From: an uncultured Sphingomonadaceae bacterium | GTDB lineage: Bacteria > Pseudomonadota > Alphaproteobacteria > Sphingomonadales > Sphingomonadaceae | Reading direction: 5' to 3' | DNA length: 64,000 bases | NCBI GenBank assembly: GCA_902806235.1 | Contig: CADCVW010000047.1 | Coordinates: 1-64,000 of the forward strand | Shown here: positions 27,507 to 36,724 of the stretch, in pieces | Position numbering within the stretch: the stretch's first letter is position 1 | How the letters are laid out: every line of letters begins with the position of its first letter | Made by a program: the position numbers and the translations under genes | The notes under the pieces: generated by a model | What the model was told of the DNA's origin: nothing | The model's input: the letters and a program-made list of their open reading frames with translations, nothing else | Database searches by the model: none

Positions 27507-28739
27507 ATGCGCAGCGGAATGCCGAAACCCGGCGAGTTCCTGTGGGGCACAGCGACCGCCGCGCACCAGATCGAGGGCAACAACGTCAACTCGGATTTCT
27601 GGGTCGTCGAGCATGCGACGCCCACCTTGTTCCGCGAACCTTCGGGCGACGCCTGCGACAGCTACCACCGCTACAACGAGGACGCCGCGCTGGCCGCCGG
27701 GCTCGGCTTCAACGCGCACCGTTTCGGCATTGAATGGGCGCGGATCGAGCCCGAGCCGGGGCGGTTCTCCGCGGCGGCGCTGGACCATTACGCAAGGGTG
27801 CTTGAGAGCTGCCGCCGCCACGGGCTCGCGCCTATGGTAACGCTGAGCCACTGGACCGTGCCGCGATGGTTCGCGGCGCGCGGCGGCTTCGAGCAAGCGG
27901 ACAGCGTCGACCTGTTCGCCCGCTTCGCCGACAAGGTCGGTCGCCGGCTGGGCGGCCTGATGACGGCGGCGACCACGTTCAACGAAGCCAACATCGGCCG
28001 CCTGGCGCGCGTCCTGTTCAACGCGGACGGCCCCCGGTTCCGGGCGGCGTCGCGCGCCATGTTCGCGGCGGCGGCCGAGGCGTCCGGTTCCGATCGGTTC
28101 GCGTCCGTGCTGTTTCCGGACCTGGCCAGATCTGAGGAGAACCAGATCGCGGCACACGTCGCCGCCGTGCAGGCGCTCAAGGCCGCGGACGACCTGCCCG
28201 TCGGGCTCACCTTGACCATGCAGGCCGTCGAGGCCGCGGAGCCCGGGGCGGACGTCGAGGCGTTCACCGACGAACTCTACGGCGCCTGGCTCGGCGCGGC
28301 CGAGCCCTGCGACTTCGTCGGCGTGCAGACTTACACGCGCATCCGCGTGGGCGCCGCGGGGCGGCTGCCGCCGCCGGAGGGCGCGGAAAGGACGGGGGCG
28401 GGTTATGAATTCTACCCGCAGGCGCTCGGCGACACGATCAGGTTCGCGGCCGAACGGTTGAGGAAGCCCATCTACGTGACCGAGAACGGCATCGCGACCG
28501 ACGACGATGCCCGGCGCGTGGCGTATATTGACGCCGCCCTGGCCGAGCTGAGGCGGGCGCAGGCCGACGGGATCGACGTGCGCGGCTATTTCCACTGGTC
28601 CTTGCTGGATAATTTCGAGTGGACGGCCGGCTATTCCCAGAAGTTCGGGCTCGTCGCGGTGGATCGCGCGTCGTTCGAGCGCACGCCGAAGCCGAGCGCC
28701 CGGCACCTGGGGCGCATCGCCTCGAGTGCGCGGACCTAG
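27507..28739 (+). CDS. Glycoside hydrolase family 1 beta-glucosidase-like enzyme
   Basis: This 410-residue GH1 enzyme retains both catalytic glutamates: Glu160 in TTFNEAN (acid/base; the usual NEP is NEA here) and Glu326 in YVTENG (nucleophile). FLWGTATAAHQIEGNN at the start and FHWSLLDNFEWTAGYSQKFGL near the end are family hallmarks. No signal peptide is visible, so it is cytoplasmic. The ATG lies one base after the symporter stop, with GGAGG upstream, making it the last gene of the dgcN operon although its chemistry is unrelated. Confidence 0.92.
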   Translation: MRSGMPKPGEFLWGTATAAHQIEGNNVNSDFWVVEHATPTLFREPSGDACDSYHRYNEDAALAAGLGFNAHRFGIEWARIEPEPGRFSAAALDHYARVLESCRRHGLAPMVTLSHWTVPRWFAARGGFEQADSVDLFARFADKVGRRLGGLMTAATTFNEANIGRLARVLFNADGPRFRAASRAMFAAAAEASGSDRFASVLFPDLARSEENQIAAHVAAVQALKAADDLPVGLTLTMQAVEAAEPGADVEAFTDELYGAWLGAAEPCDFVGVQTYTRIRVGAAGRLPPPEGAERTGAGYEFYPQALGDTIRFAAERLRKPIYVTENGIATDDDARRVAYIDAALAELRRAQADGIDVRGYFHWSLLDNFEWTAGYSQKFGLVAVDRASFERTPKPSARHLGRIASSART

Positions 28740-28791
28740 GCCGCAGCGGGCGCGGGTCGCCACGGGCGCGGCGCGCGGCGGAGCGGCCCGC

Positions 28792-30855
28792 TCACGGCCG
28801 CCGCGTCAGCCTCCGCTCGAAGAACCCTTCCGTCGCCCGGAACGCCCGCAGCCAGTTGTCGTGCCGGAAGAAGCCGTGCCGCTCGTTCGGCAGCACCAGC
28901 TCCTCGTAGGGCACCCCCCGCGCTGCCAGCTCGCGCGCGAGCAGCAGCGACTGGGCGAAGGGGACGTTGCGGTCGTCGTCGCCGTGGATCAGCAGCACCG
29001 GCGAGCGCCAGCGGTCGATGGCGGCCAAAGGCGAGCTGTCCCACTGGAGCCGCCGCGCCCGCTCCTGCGCTTCCGGCGACAGCGTGTTGGCGACGGGGCG
29101 GAGCAGGCTGTGCACGCCGTGCAGGTCGACGCCCCCGGCGAACAGGGCGCTGTCCCGGGCGAGCGCGAGCGCCGCGAGATAGCCGCCCCAGCTGCCGCCC
29201 CAGACGCCGATCCGGGCGGAATCGGCGCTCGGCTGCGCGGCGAGCCACCTGCCGGCGGCGAGCACGTCGCGGTACTCGGACGCGCCCTCGCGGCCCGTCT
29301 CCGCCGCGTCGCGCCAGCGCAGCCCGTAGCCGGTGCCGCCGCGGTAATTGACGGACAGCACGTGGAAGCCCCGCGCGGCGAGGTGCTGGTTTAAAAGGTA
29401 GGTGCGCGAGTAATAAGCGGACGGGTGGAAGCCGCGCAGCATCTGCCGCCGCGGGCCGCCGTGGATGAAGACGAGCGCGGGGCAGCGGCGCGGCGCGGCG
29501 CATCCCCGCGCGCGGAAGAACTGGCCGCGCACCGCTAGCCCATCCGTCGCGCGGAAGGTGACGGACTCGGGCGCCGCCGCGCGGGGCATCGCGGCGGGCG
29601 GAGCGAGCGGCGTCGCGCGGTCGCCGAGCAGGACGGGGTGCGCCGGACTGTCGGCGTCCGTCGCCACCGCCGCCACCGCGCTCCCCGCCACGACGGGCAG
29701 CGAGTGGATCGCGTCGCCCGCGCCCGCCCCCAGCCGGACGGGCGCGCCCGCTGCCCCGCGCCGCCACACGCGCCGCCCGTCGGGCTCGTCGGCGTTGGCG
29801 GCGTAGAGCAGCGCGCGGTCGTCCGGGCCGAGGAGGAAAGTCTCCACCTCGTACTCGCCGGCGGTGAGCGGCTGCGGCGTCCCGCCCTTCGCGGCGTCGA
29901 GCGCGTGGACGTGCAGCCAGCCCGTCCGCTCCCACGGGAACAGGATGCGCCCGTCCCGGCTCCAGTGAAGGTTGCGGCTCCGCGTCCCCGCCCAGCGCCC
30001 GCCGGGGCCGGGCGGCGCGGCCCACAGGACGCGGGCGCCGCCGCTGGCGGCGTCGACGACGCGGATCGACCACCAAGCGCCGACGTCCGGCGCAGTCCCC
30101 GGCGGCGGGCTCATGTGGCGGACGAAGGCGAGCTCGCGCCCGTCGGGCGAAAAGGCGGGCTCGGCGGCATGGCCGAGCCCCGGATCGAGGTAGCGCAGCC
30201 GCGGCTCGGTCCCGTTCGTGGGAGTCGGGTCGAGCAGCGCGACGTAGCCATGCTCGCCGCGGTCCTCGACGAAGGCCAGCCGCGCGCCGTCGGGCGACCA
30301 GAGAAGGCGCGACGCGCTCCCCTTCACCCGGGCGAGGCGGCGGGGCGGCGCGCCGCGCGTCCAGAGCCGGATCTCGTTCCCCTCCAGAAAGGCGAGCCGC
30401 TCGCCGCCGGGCGCGAAGGCGGGCGAGTGGCCCTCGCCGACCAATTCGGGTGCCCCGCCCGTCGTCGACACGACGAACAGCTGCTGCGGCGGCGCGACCG
30501 GGGCCGCGCCGGCGTTCGGTAGCGCCTCGTCCGGCCACTCCTCGTCGCCACCGCGGACGAAGGCGAGCAGCCGCCCGTCGTCGCTGAGCGCCAAGCCGTG
30601 GAGCTGCCGACCGTCGTCCTCCGCGAAGCTCGTGAGGCGGCGGGCGGGGCGGCCGGGCCCGCCGACCCACAGGTTGCGGACGCCCGCCCGGTTCTCGACC
30701 CAAGCGAAGAGCGGAACCTGCTTCGCTCCGGTCAGCCCGCCCGCGTGCGGCAGCGCGAGCGCCTCGGCGAGCGGGTCGCGCTGCGCGAGGACGGGCTGGG
30801 CAAGCAGGAGCAGGAGGTGCCAGGGCCAGCGGCGGAGGAGGGAGCGCAGCGTCAT
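28792..30855 (-). CDS. S9-family prolyl oligopeptidase, exported
   Basis: A 687-residue serine peptidase with a signal peptide (RRWPWHLLLLLAQPVLAQ), a WD40-like PD40 propeller (repeats such as SPDGARLAFVEDRG and AFSPDGRELAFVRH) and a C-terminal alpha/beta hydrolase. The triad is visible: Ser555 in GGSWGGYL, Asp628 in HGDDDRNVPF, His660 in NERHGF. Expected to act in the periplasm on short peptides. ATG 30855 starts at the signal peptide; the frame is open for another 1.3 kb upstream but that part is a shadow. Confidence 0.9.
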   Translation of the reverse strand: MTLRSLLRRWPWHLLLLLAQPVLAQRDPLAEALALPHAGGLTGAKQVPLFAWVENRAGVRNLWVGGPGRPARRLTSFAEDDGRQLHGLALSDDGRLLAFVRGGDEEWPDEALPNAGAAPVAPPQQLFVVSTTGGAPELVGEGHSPAFAPGGERLAFLEGNEIRLWTRGAPPRRLARVKGSASRLLWSPDGARLAFVEDRGEHGYVALLDPTPTNGTEPRLRYLDPGLGHAAEPAFSPDGRELAFVRHMSPPPGTAPDVGAWWSIRVVDAASGGARVLWAAPPGPGGRWAGTRSRNLHWSRDGRILFPWERTGWLHVHALDAAKGGTPQPLTAGEYEVETFLLGPDDRALLYAANADEPDGRRVWRRGAAGAPVRLGAGAGDAIHSLPVVAGSAVAAVATDADSPAHPVLLGDRATPLAPPAAMPRAAAPESVTFRATDGLAVRGQFFRARGCAAPRRCPALVFIHGGPRRQMLRGFHPSAYYSRTYLLNQHLAARGFHVLSVNYRGGTGYGLRWRDAAETGREGASEYRDVLAAGRWLAAQPSADSARIGVWGGSWGGYLAALALARDSALFAGGVDLHGVHSLLRPVANTLSPEAQERARRLQWDSSPLAAIDRWRSPVLLIHGDDDRNVPFAQSLLLARELAARGVPYEELVLPNERHGFFRHDNWLRAFRATEGFFERRLTRRP

Positions 30856-30980
30856 GCGCGTTCCCTTGCGGCCGAGGGCGGCGGTCGGCAAGCGCCCGGT
30901 CGCATCGGCTTCGCCCCGCCCTTGAGCCGAAAAGGCGGAAGAAAGACGACGAAGTTGACCACGCGCCTTAGGCTCGCGGC

Positions 30981-31377
30981 GTGACCCGCATCCCGCCGCT
31001 CCGCGCTCCCTTGCTCGCCCTCCTTCTCCTCCTCGCGCCCGCCCCGGCCGCGGCCGCCGACGCGGCGCTCCAGGCGCGGGTGGAGCGTGCACCTGCTGCG
31101 CTGGATCGCAGAGCAATCTTGGGACGCGGCGTGGCGGGACACGCTGCCGGTGGCGGGCGCGGACGGCACGCTCGCCGGGCGTTTCCGGGGCACGCCGCTC
31201 GAGGGACGCCTCTTCGCCAAGACGGGGTCGCTCAACGCGACCAATGCGCTGTCGGGCTACCTCCTGACGCGGAACGGGCGCACCCTGCTCTTCTCCGCTT
31301 TCGCCAACGACGTGCCGCCGGGCGCGGACGGGGCGGCGGTCATCGACCGCGCGCTGCTGCTCGTCGCGGCGGACTAG
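30981..31377 (+). pseudogene. dacB remnant (D-Ala-D-Ala carboxypeptidase, PBP4 type)
   Basis: GTG 30981 opens a convincing signal peptide (PLRAPLLALLLLLAPAPAAAADAALQARVER), but after about 35 codons the reading frame changes at about 31086 and only the end of an S13 carboxypeptidase remains: LPVAGADGTLAGRFRGTPLEGRLFAKTGSLNATNALSGYLL, with the KTG motif, ending at 31377. Roughly 350 residues with the SxxK and SxN motifs are missing. An internal deletion is the simplest reading. The C-terminal open frame (31087-31377) is unlikely to be functional. Confidence 0.75.
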
Positions 31378-31497
31378 GCCGTGTCCGCCTTGGCGGCAGC
31401 CTGTTGCGCCGGCGTCATATTTCTGGAACTTACAGCGGGGGCGGTGGCGCAGGGCGGAGACCTCGCGGCGCCGTCGGGGAACCGAGGGGGGATCACC

Positions 31498-34485
31498 ATG
31501 CGTGTTCGCGCGCCGTTCAAGGCCGTTTTGTTGTCGGGCGCGGCGTTCGCCGGCCTCAGCCTGTCCGCCGCGGCCGCCGCGCAGGTCACCGATCCGGAGG
31601 ACACCACACCGCCCGCCGTCACCCCCACCGGCGCGGCGACGCCCGACGAGGGCGCGGAGGTGACGGTGGCCGAGGAGGGCGCGGGCGAGGCCATCGTCGT
31701 CACCGGCTCGCGCATCCGGCGCGACCCCAACGACAGCCCGCTGCCCTTGCAGATCGTCACCACGGACGAGATCGAACGCAACGGCATCAACAATCCCGAA
31801 CAGCTGCTTCAATTCCTCACCACCAACGGCACGGGCGCGGACAACCTCGCGTCCAACGCCGACGTCACCTCCGGCCAGCAGCGCGGCAACAACGGCGCGT
31901 CCTTCGCCAACCTGCGCGGCCAGGGCTCGGGGGCGACGCTGGTGCTCCTCAACGGCCGCCGCGTCGCCTCCCACGGGCTCCAGGGCTCGGCGGTGGACGT
32001 CAACCAGATCCCCTTCTCCGCGATCGAGCGGGTGGAGGTGCTGAAGGAGGGCGCGTCCGCCATCTACGGCTCGGACGCGATCGGCGGCGTGATCAACTTC
32101 ATCCTGCGCAAGGACTACCAGGGCGTCGGCGTGCAGGGTTTCGTCGACGTCGCGGAGGAAGGCGACCACACGATCTACCGCACCTCCGCCATCGCCGGCT
32201 ACGGGGACCTCCGGTCGGACGGGTTCAACATCATGGGGGCAGTCAGCTTCAGCGACGTGCCCGAGCTGCGCGGGAACCAGCGCGACTTCGTGAACACCTT
32301 CCAGCCCGACCGGGGCCTCTCCCCCGACACGCGCGGCACGCCGTTTGGGACGATCTTCCCGCTGGCCGGCACCTTCTTCCCCGACGCCGCCTCCACCCCG
32401 CTGATCCCCGGCACGACCACGCGGGCGAGCGGCGGCCTCAACGTGCTCGACCTGCCCGGCCGCGAGGGCTGCGGCGTGATCGACGGCCAGGGTCCGTACG
32501 ACGCGGAGCTGTGGACCACCCCGTCCGCCGCGCTCGCCTGCGCCTGGGACACCGGCCGCGCCGCCGTGCTGCAGCAGCCGTTGGAGACCTTCACCTGGCT
32601 CGGGCGCGCGGTGGCGCGGCTAGGGGAGCACGAGATCGCGCTGGAGGCGACGGGCTCCGACGCCACCGCGATCAAGCGCTTCTCCAACGTCCAGATCACG
32701 CCCAACACCACCACCCAGCGCTACGAGCATCCGGTCGGCGCACCGGGCTACGACGTCGTCTACAGCCGGCTCCTCCAGGCCTTCCCGACGCTCGCTGCGC
32801 GGGCTCCCGACGGTTTCGCCTACCGCTGGCGCTGCATTGAGTGCGGCCCGCGCGAGATCGTCACGGACACGCAGACGGCGCGCTACGCGCTCGGGCTGGA
32901 AGGACCGCTCTTCTCGCGCTGGGACTACCGCGCGGGGCTGTCATACGCCGAGTCCGAGTCGCAGTCTGAGCTAGGTTCCGGCTTCTACTATCGCGGCACG
33001 CTCGCCAGCGGCGCGCCGGACCCCAACGTGCCGCTCGTGCCCGGAACGACGAACCTGCGCGGGCTGATCGGTGCGCTGAACAGCGGGCTGATCAACCCGT
33101 TCTTGCTGCCGGGTCAGGCTCAATCCGCGGCGGGGTTGGCCGCGTTGCAGTCGGCGTCGGCCGAAGGCGTGATCCTGTACGGCGGCAAGTTCTCGGTGAC
33201 GCAGGTCGACGGCTCCGTCTCCGGGCCGCTGTTCGACCTGCCCGGCGGCGCGGTGCAAGTCGCCTTCGGCGTCGACTACCGGAAGGAGAAGTACCGCTTC
33301 AACGGCGACGTCCGCGACGTGGTGAACCGGCCGGTGATCATCGCCGCGCCGTTCGACGACGCCAACGCGCTCGGCGGCGCGTCGCGGGAGATTAAGGCGG
33401 CCTACGCCGAGATCCTGATCCCGTTCTTCGACGAGCTCGACATCACGCTCGCCGGGCGGATCGACGAATATACGGGGTTCGGCACGACCACCAACCCGCT
33501 GGTCAACTTCCTGTTCGAGCCGGTGCGGGGGCTGAAGTTCCGCGGCAACTACAACACCGCGTTCCGGGTGCCGACGTTCAATCAGATCTTCAACGGGCGG
33601 ATCGAGTCGCTCTACACCGGCGCGGACCTCGCCGATCCGCGGACCTGCCCCGGCGCGCGGCCGGACCCGGCGCGGCCGGGCTGCGATAGCATCGCGCGGC
33701 AGGTGGACATCATTAACGGCGGCAACCCGGTGCTGGGGCCGGAAACGGCGGAGATGTATAGCCTAGGCGTGGTGTTCGAGGCCGGGCGCAACTTCAGTGC
33801 GTCCGCCGACTATTTCTCCATCACGCGCGACAACACCATCCAGGTGCTGACGCTCCGGCAACTCGTCGACAACTCTCAGCTTTTCGACGATCGCTTCGTC
33901 CGCGACGCAGGGGGTACGCTGCTGGCGATCGACCAAACCTTCATCAACGCCGGCGAGTCCAAGACGGAGGGCGTCGAGTTCGTCGTCCGCGCCGGGCTGG
34001 ACGTGGGGCGCGGACGCTTCACGGCGGGGCTGGACGGGACCTTGCTGACGAAGAAGACGGAGCAGGTGGTCGCGGGGGCGCCGGTCGAGGACCGGCTGGG
34101 CGTGTTCTCCTTCAGCGGCGACCTCGGGCTAAAATGGAAGCACAACGCCTTCGTCAACTACTTCACGGACGACGTCAGCATCACCTTCACCCAGCTGTTC
34201 CGGAACGGCTACGCCAACCAGCAGCTGCCGGGCATCGCCAACGGCTCGGTGACGCGGCCGGACGTGCGGGCGCGGGTGAAGGACTACGTCACCTACAATC
34301 TGTCGGTCGCCTACACGGGGCTGGAGAACCTCCGGCTGACCGCGGGTGTCAAGAACCTGTTCGACACCGACCCGCCGTTCGCGATCAGCTACGACAGCTT
34401 CACGGGCGGAGGATCGAGCTGGGAGCCTCGCGTCGCCGACCCGCGCGGGCGCTCGTTCACCTTTCAAGCGGACGTGAAGTTCTAA
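31498..34485 (+). CDS. TonB-dependent outer-membrane receptor
   Basis: A 995-residue receptor with a signal peptide (MRVRAPFKAVLLSGAAFAGLSLSAAAAAQ), a short Thr/Pro/Glu-rich linker, and a plug domain: IVVTGSRIRRDPNDSPLPLQIVTTDEIERNG (TonB-box-like start), LLNGRRVASHG, IERVEVLKEGASAIYGSDAIGGVINF. A long beta-barrel ends in aromatic Phe (FTFQADVKF), as in outer-membrane proteins. Two pairs of Cys in the barrel loops may form disulphides. The ligand is not predictable; sphingomonad relatives often import carbohydrates, peptides or aromatic compounds. ATG 31498 follows GAGGGGG. Confidence 0.93.
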   Translation: MRVRAPFKAVLLSGAAFAGLSLSAAAAAQVTDPEDTTPPAVTPTGAATPDEGAEVTVAEEGAGEAIVVTGSRIRRDPNDSPLPLQIVTTDEIERNGINNPEQLLQFLTTNGTGADNLASNADVTSGQQRGNNGASFANLRGQGSGATLVLLNGRRVASHGLQGSAVDVNQIPFSAIERVEVLKEGASAIYGSDAIGGVINFILRKDYQGVGVQGFVDVAEEGDHTIYRTSAIAGYGDLRSDGFNIMGAVSFSDVPELRGNQRDFVNTFQPDRGLSPDTRGTPFGTIFPLAGTFFPDAASTPLIPGTTTRASGGLNVLDLPGREGCGVIDGQGPYDAELWTTPSAALACAWDTGRAAVLQQPLETFTWLGRAVARLGEHEIALEATGSDATAIKRFSNVQITPNTTTQRYEHPVGAPGYDVVYSRLLQAFPTLAARAPDGFAYRWRCIECGPREIVTDTQTARYALGLEGPLFSRWDYRAGLSYAESESQSELGSGFYYRGTLASGAPDPNVPLVPGTTNLRGLIGALNSGLINPFLLPGQAQSAAGLAALQSASAEGVILYGGKFSVTQVDGSVSGPLFDLPGGAVQVAFGVDYRKEKYRFNGDVRDVVNRPVIIAAPFDDANALGGASREIKAAYAEILIPFFDELDITLAGRIDEYTGFGTTTNPLVNFLFEPVRGLKFRGNYNTAFRVPTFNQIFNGRIESLYTGADLADPRTCPGARPDPARPGCDSIARQVDIINGGNPVLGPETAEMYSLGVVFEAGRNFSASADYFSITRDNTIQVLTLRQLVDNSQLFDDRFVRDAGGTLLAIDQTFINAGESKTEGVEFVVRAGLDVGRGRFTAGLDGTLLTKKTEQVVAGAPVEDRLGVFSFSGDLGLKWKHNAFVNYFTDDVSITFTQLFRNGYANQQLPGIANGSVTRPDVRARVKDYVTYNLSVAYTGLENLRLTAGVKNLFDTDPPFAISYDSFTGGGSSWEPRVADPRGRSFTFQADVKF

Positions 34486-34508
34486 GGGAGGCCGTCGCTG
34501 GTCAAGCC

Positions 34509-34615
34509 GTCGTCCCAGCGGAAGCTGGAACCGTTCTCGACCTGCACCGCCATGCAGCGACAGCAGTAGCGGGGCAGTCCTCCGCGAGAGCGGTCCTAGC
34601 TTCCGCTAGGACGAC
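34509..34615. repeat. Intergenic inverted repeat pair
   Basis: The arm at 34509-34528 (GTCGTCCCAGCGGAAGCTGG) is mirrored with small differences at 34595-34615, about 65 bp apart, in the gap between the convergent TonB receptor and serine hydrolase genes. It looks like a member of a dispersed intergenic repeat family and could fold as a long hairpin terminator. Confidence 0.55.
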
Positions 34616-34636
34616 GCGCTTACCTTGATGGCGTGC

Positions 34637-35833
34637 TCACCGTTCCGGCAGCTTCGCCAGCAGCCGCTCCTCCACCGGGTGGTAGGCGGAGCGGCCCTCC
34701 GCCGGGGCGAGGTTCGCGGCGAAATAGGCGATGCCGACGCCGGCCGCGCGGTCGAGCCACAGGCCGGAGCGCAAGGAGTAGGCGTCGCCCGCGTGGCCGG
34801 CGAGGCGGCGCCCGGTCCCGCTCGGGTCGTCGCGACAGCCGGGAACGCGCGCGGGCAGGCTCTGGCTGCCGAGGCCGTAGGCGCAGTAGAAACCCCCGCT
34901 CGTGTCGCCATTGCGGCCGTCGAAGGTCCAAGCGGGGCGCAGCAGCTCGTCGACGCTCCGCGCGGACAGGAAGGCCCGCCCGCCGTGACGGCCGCGGTTA
35001 AGCAGCATGCGGCCGATCACGGCCAGCTCGCGCATCGAGATGCGCAGGCCCCCTTGCGGCGAGAACAGCGCCCCGTTGTCGCCGAGGACGTAGCCGGCCA
35101 AGTCGCAGCCGGAGCCTTCTGTCGCGACTGGGCACGCCGGCGGGCGGCCGCGCAGGTCGTCGCGCGCCACCGTGCCGTCCGGGCGGTAGAGCACCACCGC
35201 GCGGGCGGCGCTGCTGTCGCCGCACCCGCTCCAGTTGAAGCAGGCTTGAAGGCCGAGCGGCCGCAGCACCGTCCGGGCAATCAACCGGTCGAAGCGCTCG
35301 CCCGTCGCGCGCTCCAGCGCGGAGGCGATCACCGGATAGTTCATGTTGGAATAGCGGAAGAACGCGCCGGGCGGGTGGTCCGCGTCAAAGCTCCCCGGCC
35401 GGCCGAGCGCGTCGCGCACCGTGCGGCCGAGCGGGATGACGTAGTTGTCGCCCTCGTCCTTGATGCTGGAGGTGTGCGACAGGAGCGCGCGCAGCGTGAT
35501 CGCCCGGTTCGGGTGCGCCGGGTTGCGCAGGGGCCAGTCGAGGTGGCCGGATACGTCGGCGTCCAGGTCCACCCGGCCCTCCTCCGCCAGCCGCATCACG
35601 CCGAGCGCGACGACGAGCTTGGACACGGAGGCGACGCGGACGGGATTGTCGGCGGTGGCGGCGCGGCCGCTCGCCCGGTCGGCGAGCCCCGCCGCCCCGG
35701 CGCCGGTCGTCCCGGCCGCGTCGAGCGCCGCCCAGGCGCTGGCCTCGCGAGGAGGCGCGGCGGTAGCCTCGGGCGGGCGCGCCCGGCACGCGCCCAGCGC
35801 GAGCAGGAGGAGGAGCGGGAGGACGAGACGCAT
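34637..35833 (-). CDS. Serine hydrolase (beta-lactamase class C / PBP-like), lipoprotein
   Basis: The 398-residue protein starts MRLVLPLLLLLALGAC, a lipoprotein signal with lipobox LGAC (Cys15). The SxxK motif is SVSK (Ser69, Lys72) and the second motif YSN (Tyr161 and Asn163). It lies in the serine beta-lactamase/esterase superfamily, where many members are esterases or D-peptidases rather than antibiotic-resistance enzymes. A third motif near the C-terminus reads HAG (RRLAGHAGDAYS), as in family VIII-like hydrolases. Confidence 0.87.
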   Translation of the reverse strand: MRLVLPLLLLLALGACRARPPEATAAPPREASAWAALDAAGTTGAGAAGLADRASGRAATADNPVRVASVSKLVVALGVMRLAEEGRVDLDADVSGHLDWPLRNPAHPNRAITLRALLSHTSSIKDEGDNYVIPLGRTVRDALGRPGSFDADHPPGAFFRYSNMNYPVIASALERATGERFDRLIARTVLRPLGLQACFNWSGCGDSSAARAVVLYRPDGTVARDDLRGRPPACPVATEGSGCDLAGYVLGDNGALFSPQGGLRISMRELAVIGRMLLNRGRHGGRAFLSARSVDELLRPAWTFDGRNGDTSGGFYCAYGLGSQSLPARVPGCRDDPSGTGRRLAGHAGDAYSLRSGLWLDRAAGVGIAYFAANLAPAEGRSAYHPVEERLLAKLPER

Positions 35834-35869
35834 GAACGGCCCTCGGGCCCGCGCCGCGGGCGGATGGAG

Positions 35870-35946
35870 TGGCGCGCCCGGCAGGGTTCGAACCTGCGAC
35901 CCCGAGCTTAGAAGGCTCGCGCTCTATCCAACTGAGCTACGGACGC
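35870..35946 (-). tRNA. tRNA-Arg(UCU)
   Basis: A complete cloverleaf can be folded on the minus strand. The acceptor stem is GCGTCCG/CGGGCGC (one G-T pair), the D-arm contains AGTTGGATA, the anticodon stem is CGAGC/GCTCG around loop CTTCTAA with anticodon TCT, and the T-arm is GCAGG-TTCGAAC-CCTGC. CCA is encoded at the 3' end. Length 77 nt. Confidence 0.97.
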
Positions 35947-35998
35947 GTAGCTTCGCGCTATAGCCGATCGGGGCGCGGGCGGGAACGGGGGCGCGGCG

Positions 35999-36721
35999 AT
36001 GATCCGCAGGGTGGAGGGCGAGGCGCTGGCGAGCGCCCGGTTCCGGTATTTCGATTTCGTGATGGCCGCTTTCGTCACCGTGCTGCTGCTGAGCAACGTC
36101 CTCGGCGCGGGCAAGGTGGCGAGCATCCCCCTGCCGCTGATCGGCGACTGGCCGTTCGGCGCAGGGATACTGTTCTTCCCGCTCGGCTACGTCATCGGCG
36201 ACGTGCTGACGGAGGTGTATGGCTACGCCCGGGCCCGGCGGTGCATCTGGGCGGGATTCACCGCGCTCTTGTTCATGGCGGCGATGAGCTGGGTGGTGGT
36301 GGCGCTGCCGCCCGCGCCGGACTGGGAGGGCCAATCGGCTTACGAGGCGGTGTTCGGCCAGGTGCCGCGCATCGTCGGCGCGTCCATCGTCGCCTTCTGG
36401 GCGGGCGAGTTCGCCAACAGCCTGGTGCTCGCGCGGATGAAGGTCTGGACGGAGGGACGCGCGCTCTGGACGCGCACGATCGGCTCGACGGTGGTGGGCC
36501 AGGCGGTCGACAGCCTGCTCTTCTACCCGCTCGCCTTCCTGGGCGTCTGGCCGACGGAGCAGGTCGTCGCGGTGATGGGCACCAACTACCTGCTGAAGGT
36601 GGGCTGGGAGGTGCTGCTCACCCCGCTCACCTACCTCGTCGTGAACCGGCTGAAGCGGGCGGAGGGCGTGGACGCGTTCGACTCAGGCACTGATTTCACC
36701 CCCTTCGCCGTGCGGGCCTGA
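35999..36721 (+). CDS. yhhQ: Queuosine precursor transporter (VUT family)
   Basis: A 240-residue integral membrane protein of the YhhQ/DUF165 family, which imports 7-cyano-7-deazaguanine for queuosine synthesis. FDFVMAAFVTVLLLSNVLGAGK, FFPLGYVIGDVLTEVYGYARARR, AFWAGEFANSLVLARMK and TIGSTVVGQAVDSLLFYPLAF are the conserved helical segments (about six helices). It starts at ATG 35999, 53 bases after the tRNA on the opposite strand. The gap to the next gene is three bases. Confidence 0.93.
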   Translation: MIRRVEGEALASARFRYFDFVMAAFVTVLLLSNVLGAGKVASIPLPLIGDWPFGAGILFFPLGYVIGDVLTEVYGYARARRCIWAGFTALLFMAAMSWVVVALPPAPDWEGQSAYEAVFGQVPRIVGASIVAFWAGEFANSLVLARMKVWTEGRALWTRTIGSTVVGQAVDSLLFYPLAFLGVWPTEQVVAVMGTNYLLKVGWEVLLTPLTYLVVNRLKRAEGVDAFDSGTDFTPFAVRA

Positions 36722-36724
36722 CGG

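Noticed and set aside
30856-32169. Long upstream extension of the S9 peptidase frame
   Set aside because: It runs antisense through dacB remains and the TonB receptor; the signal peptide at 30855 marks the true start.
34637-35833. Acquired beta-lactamase resistance gene
   Set aside because: Composition matches the neighbours, it is a lipoprotein, and its motifs fit general serine hydrolases; there is no evidence of resistance function.
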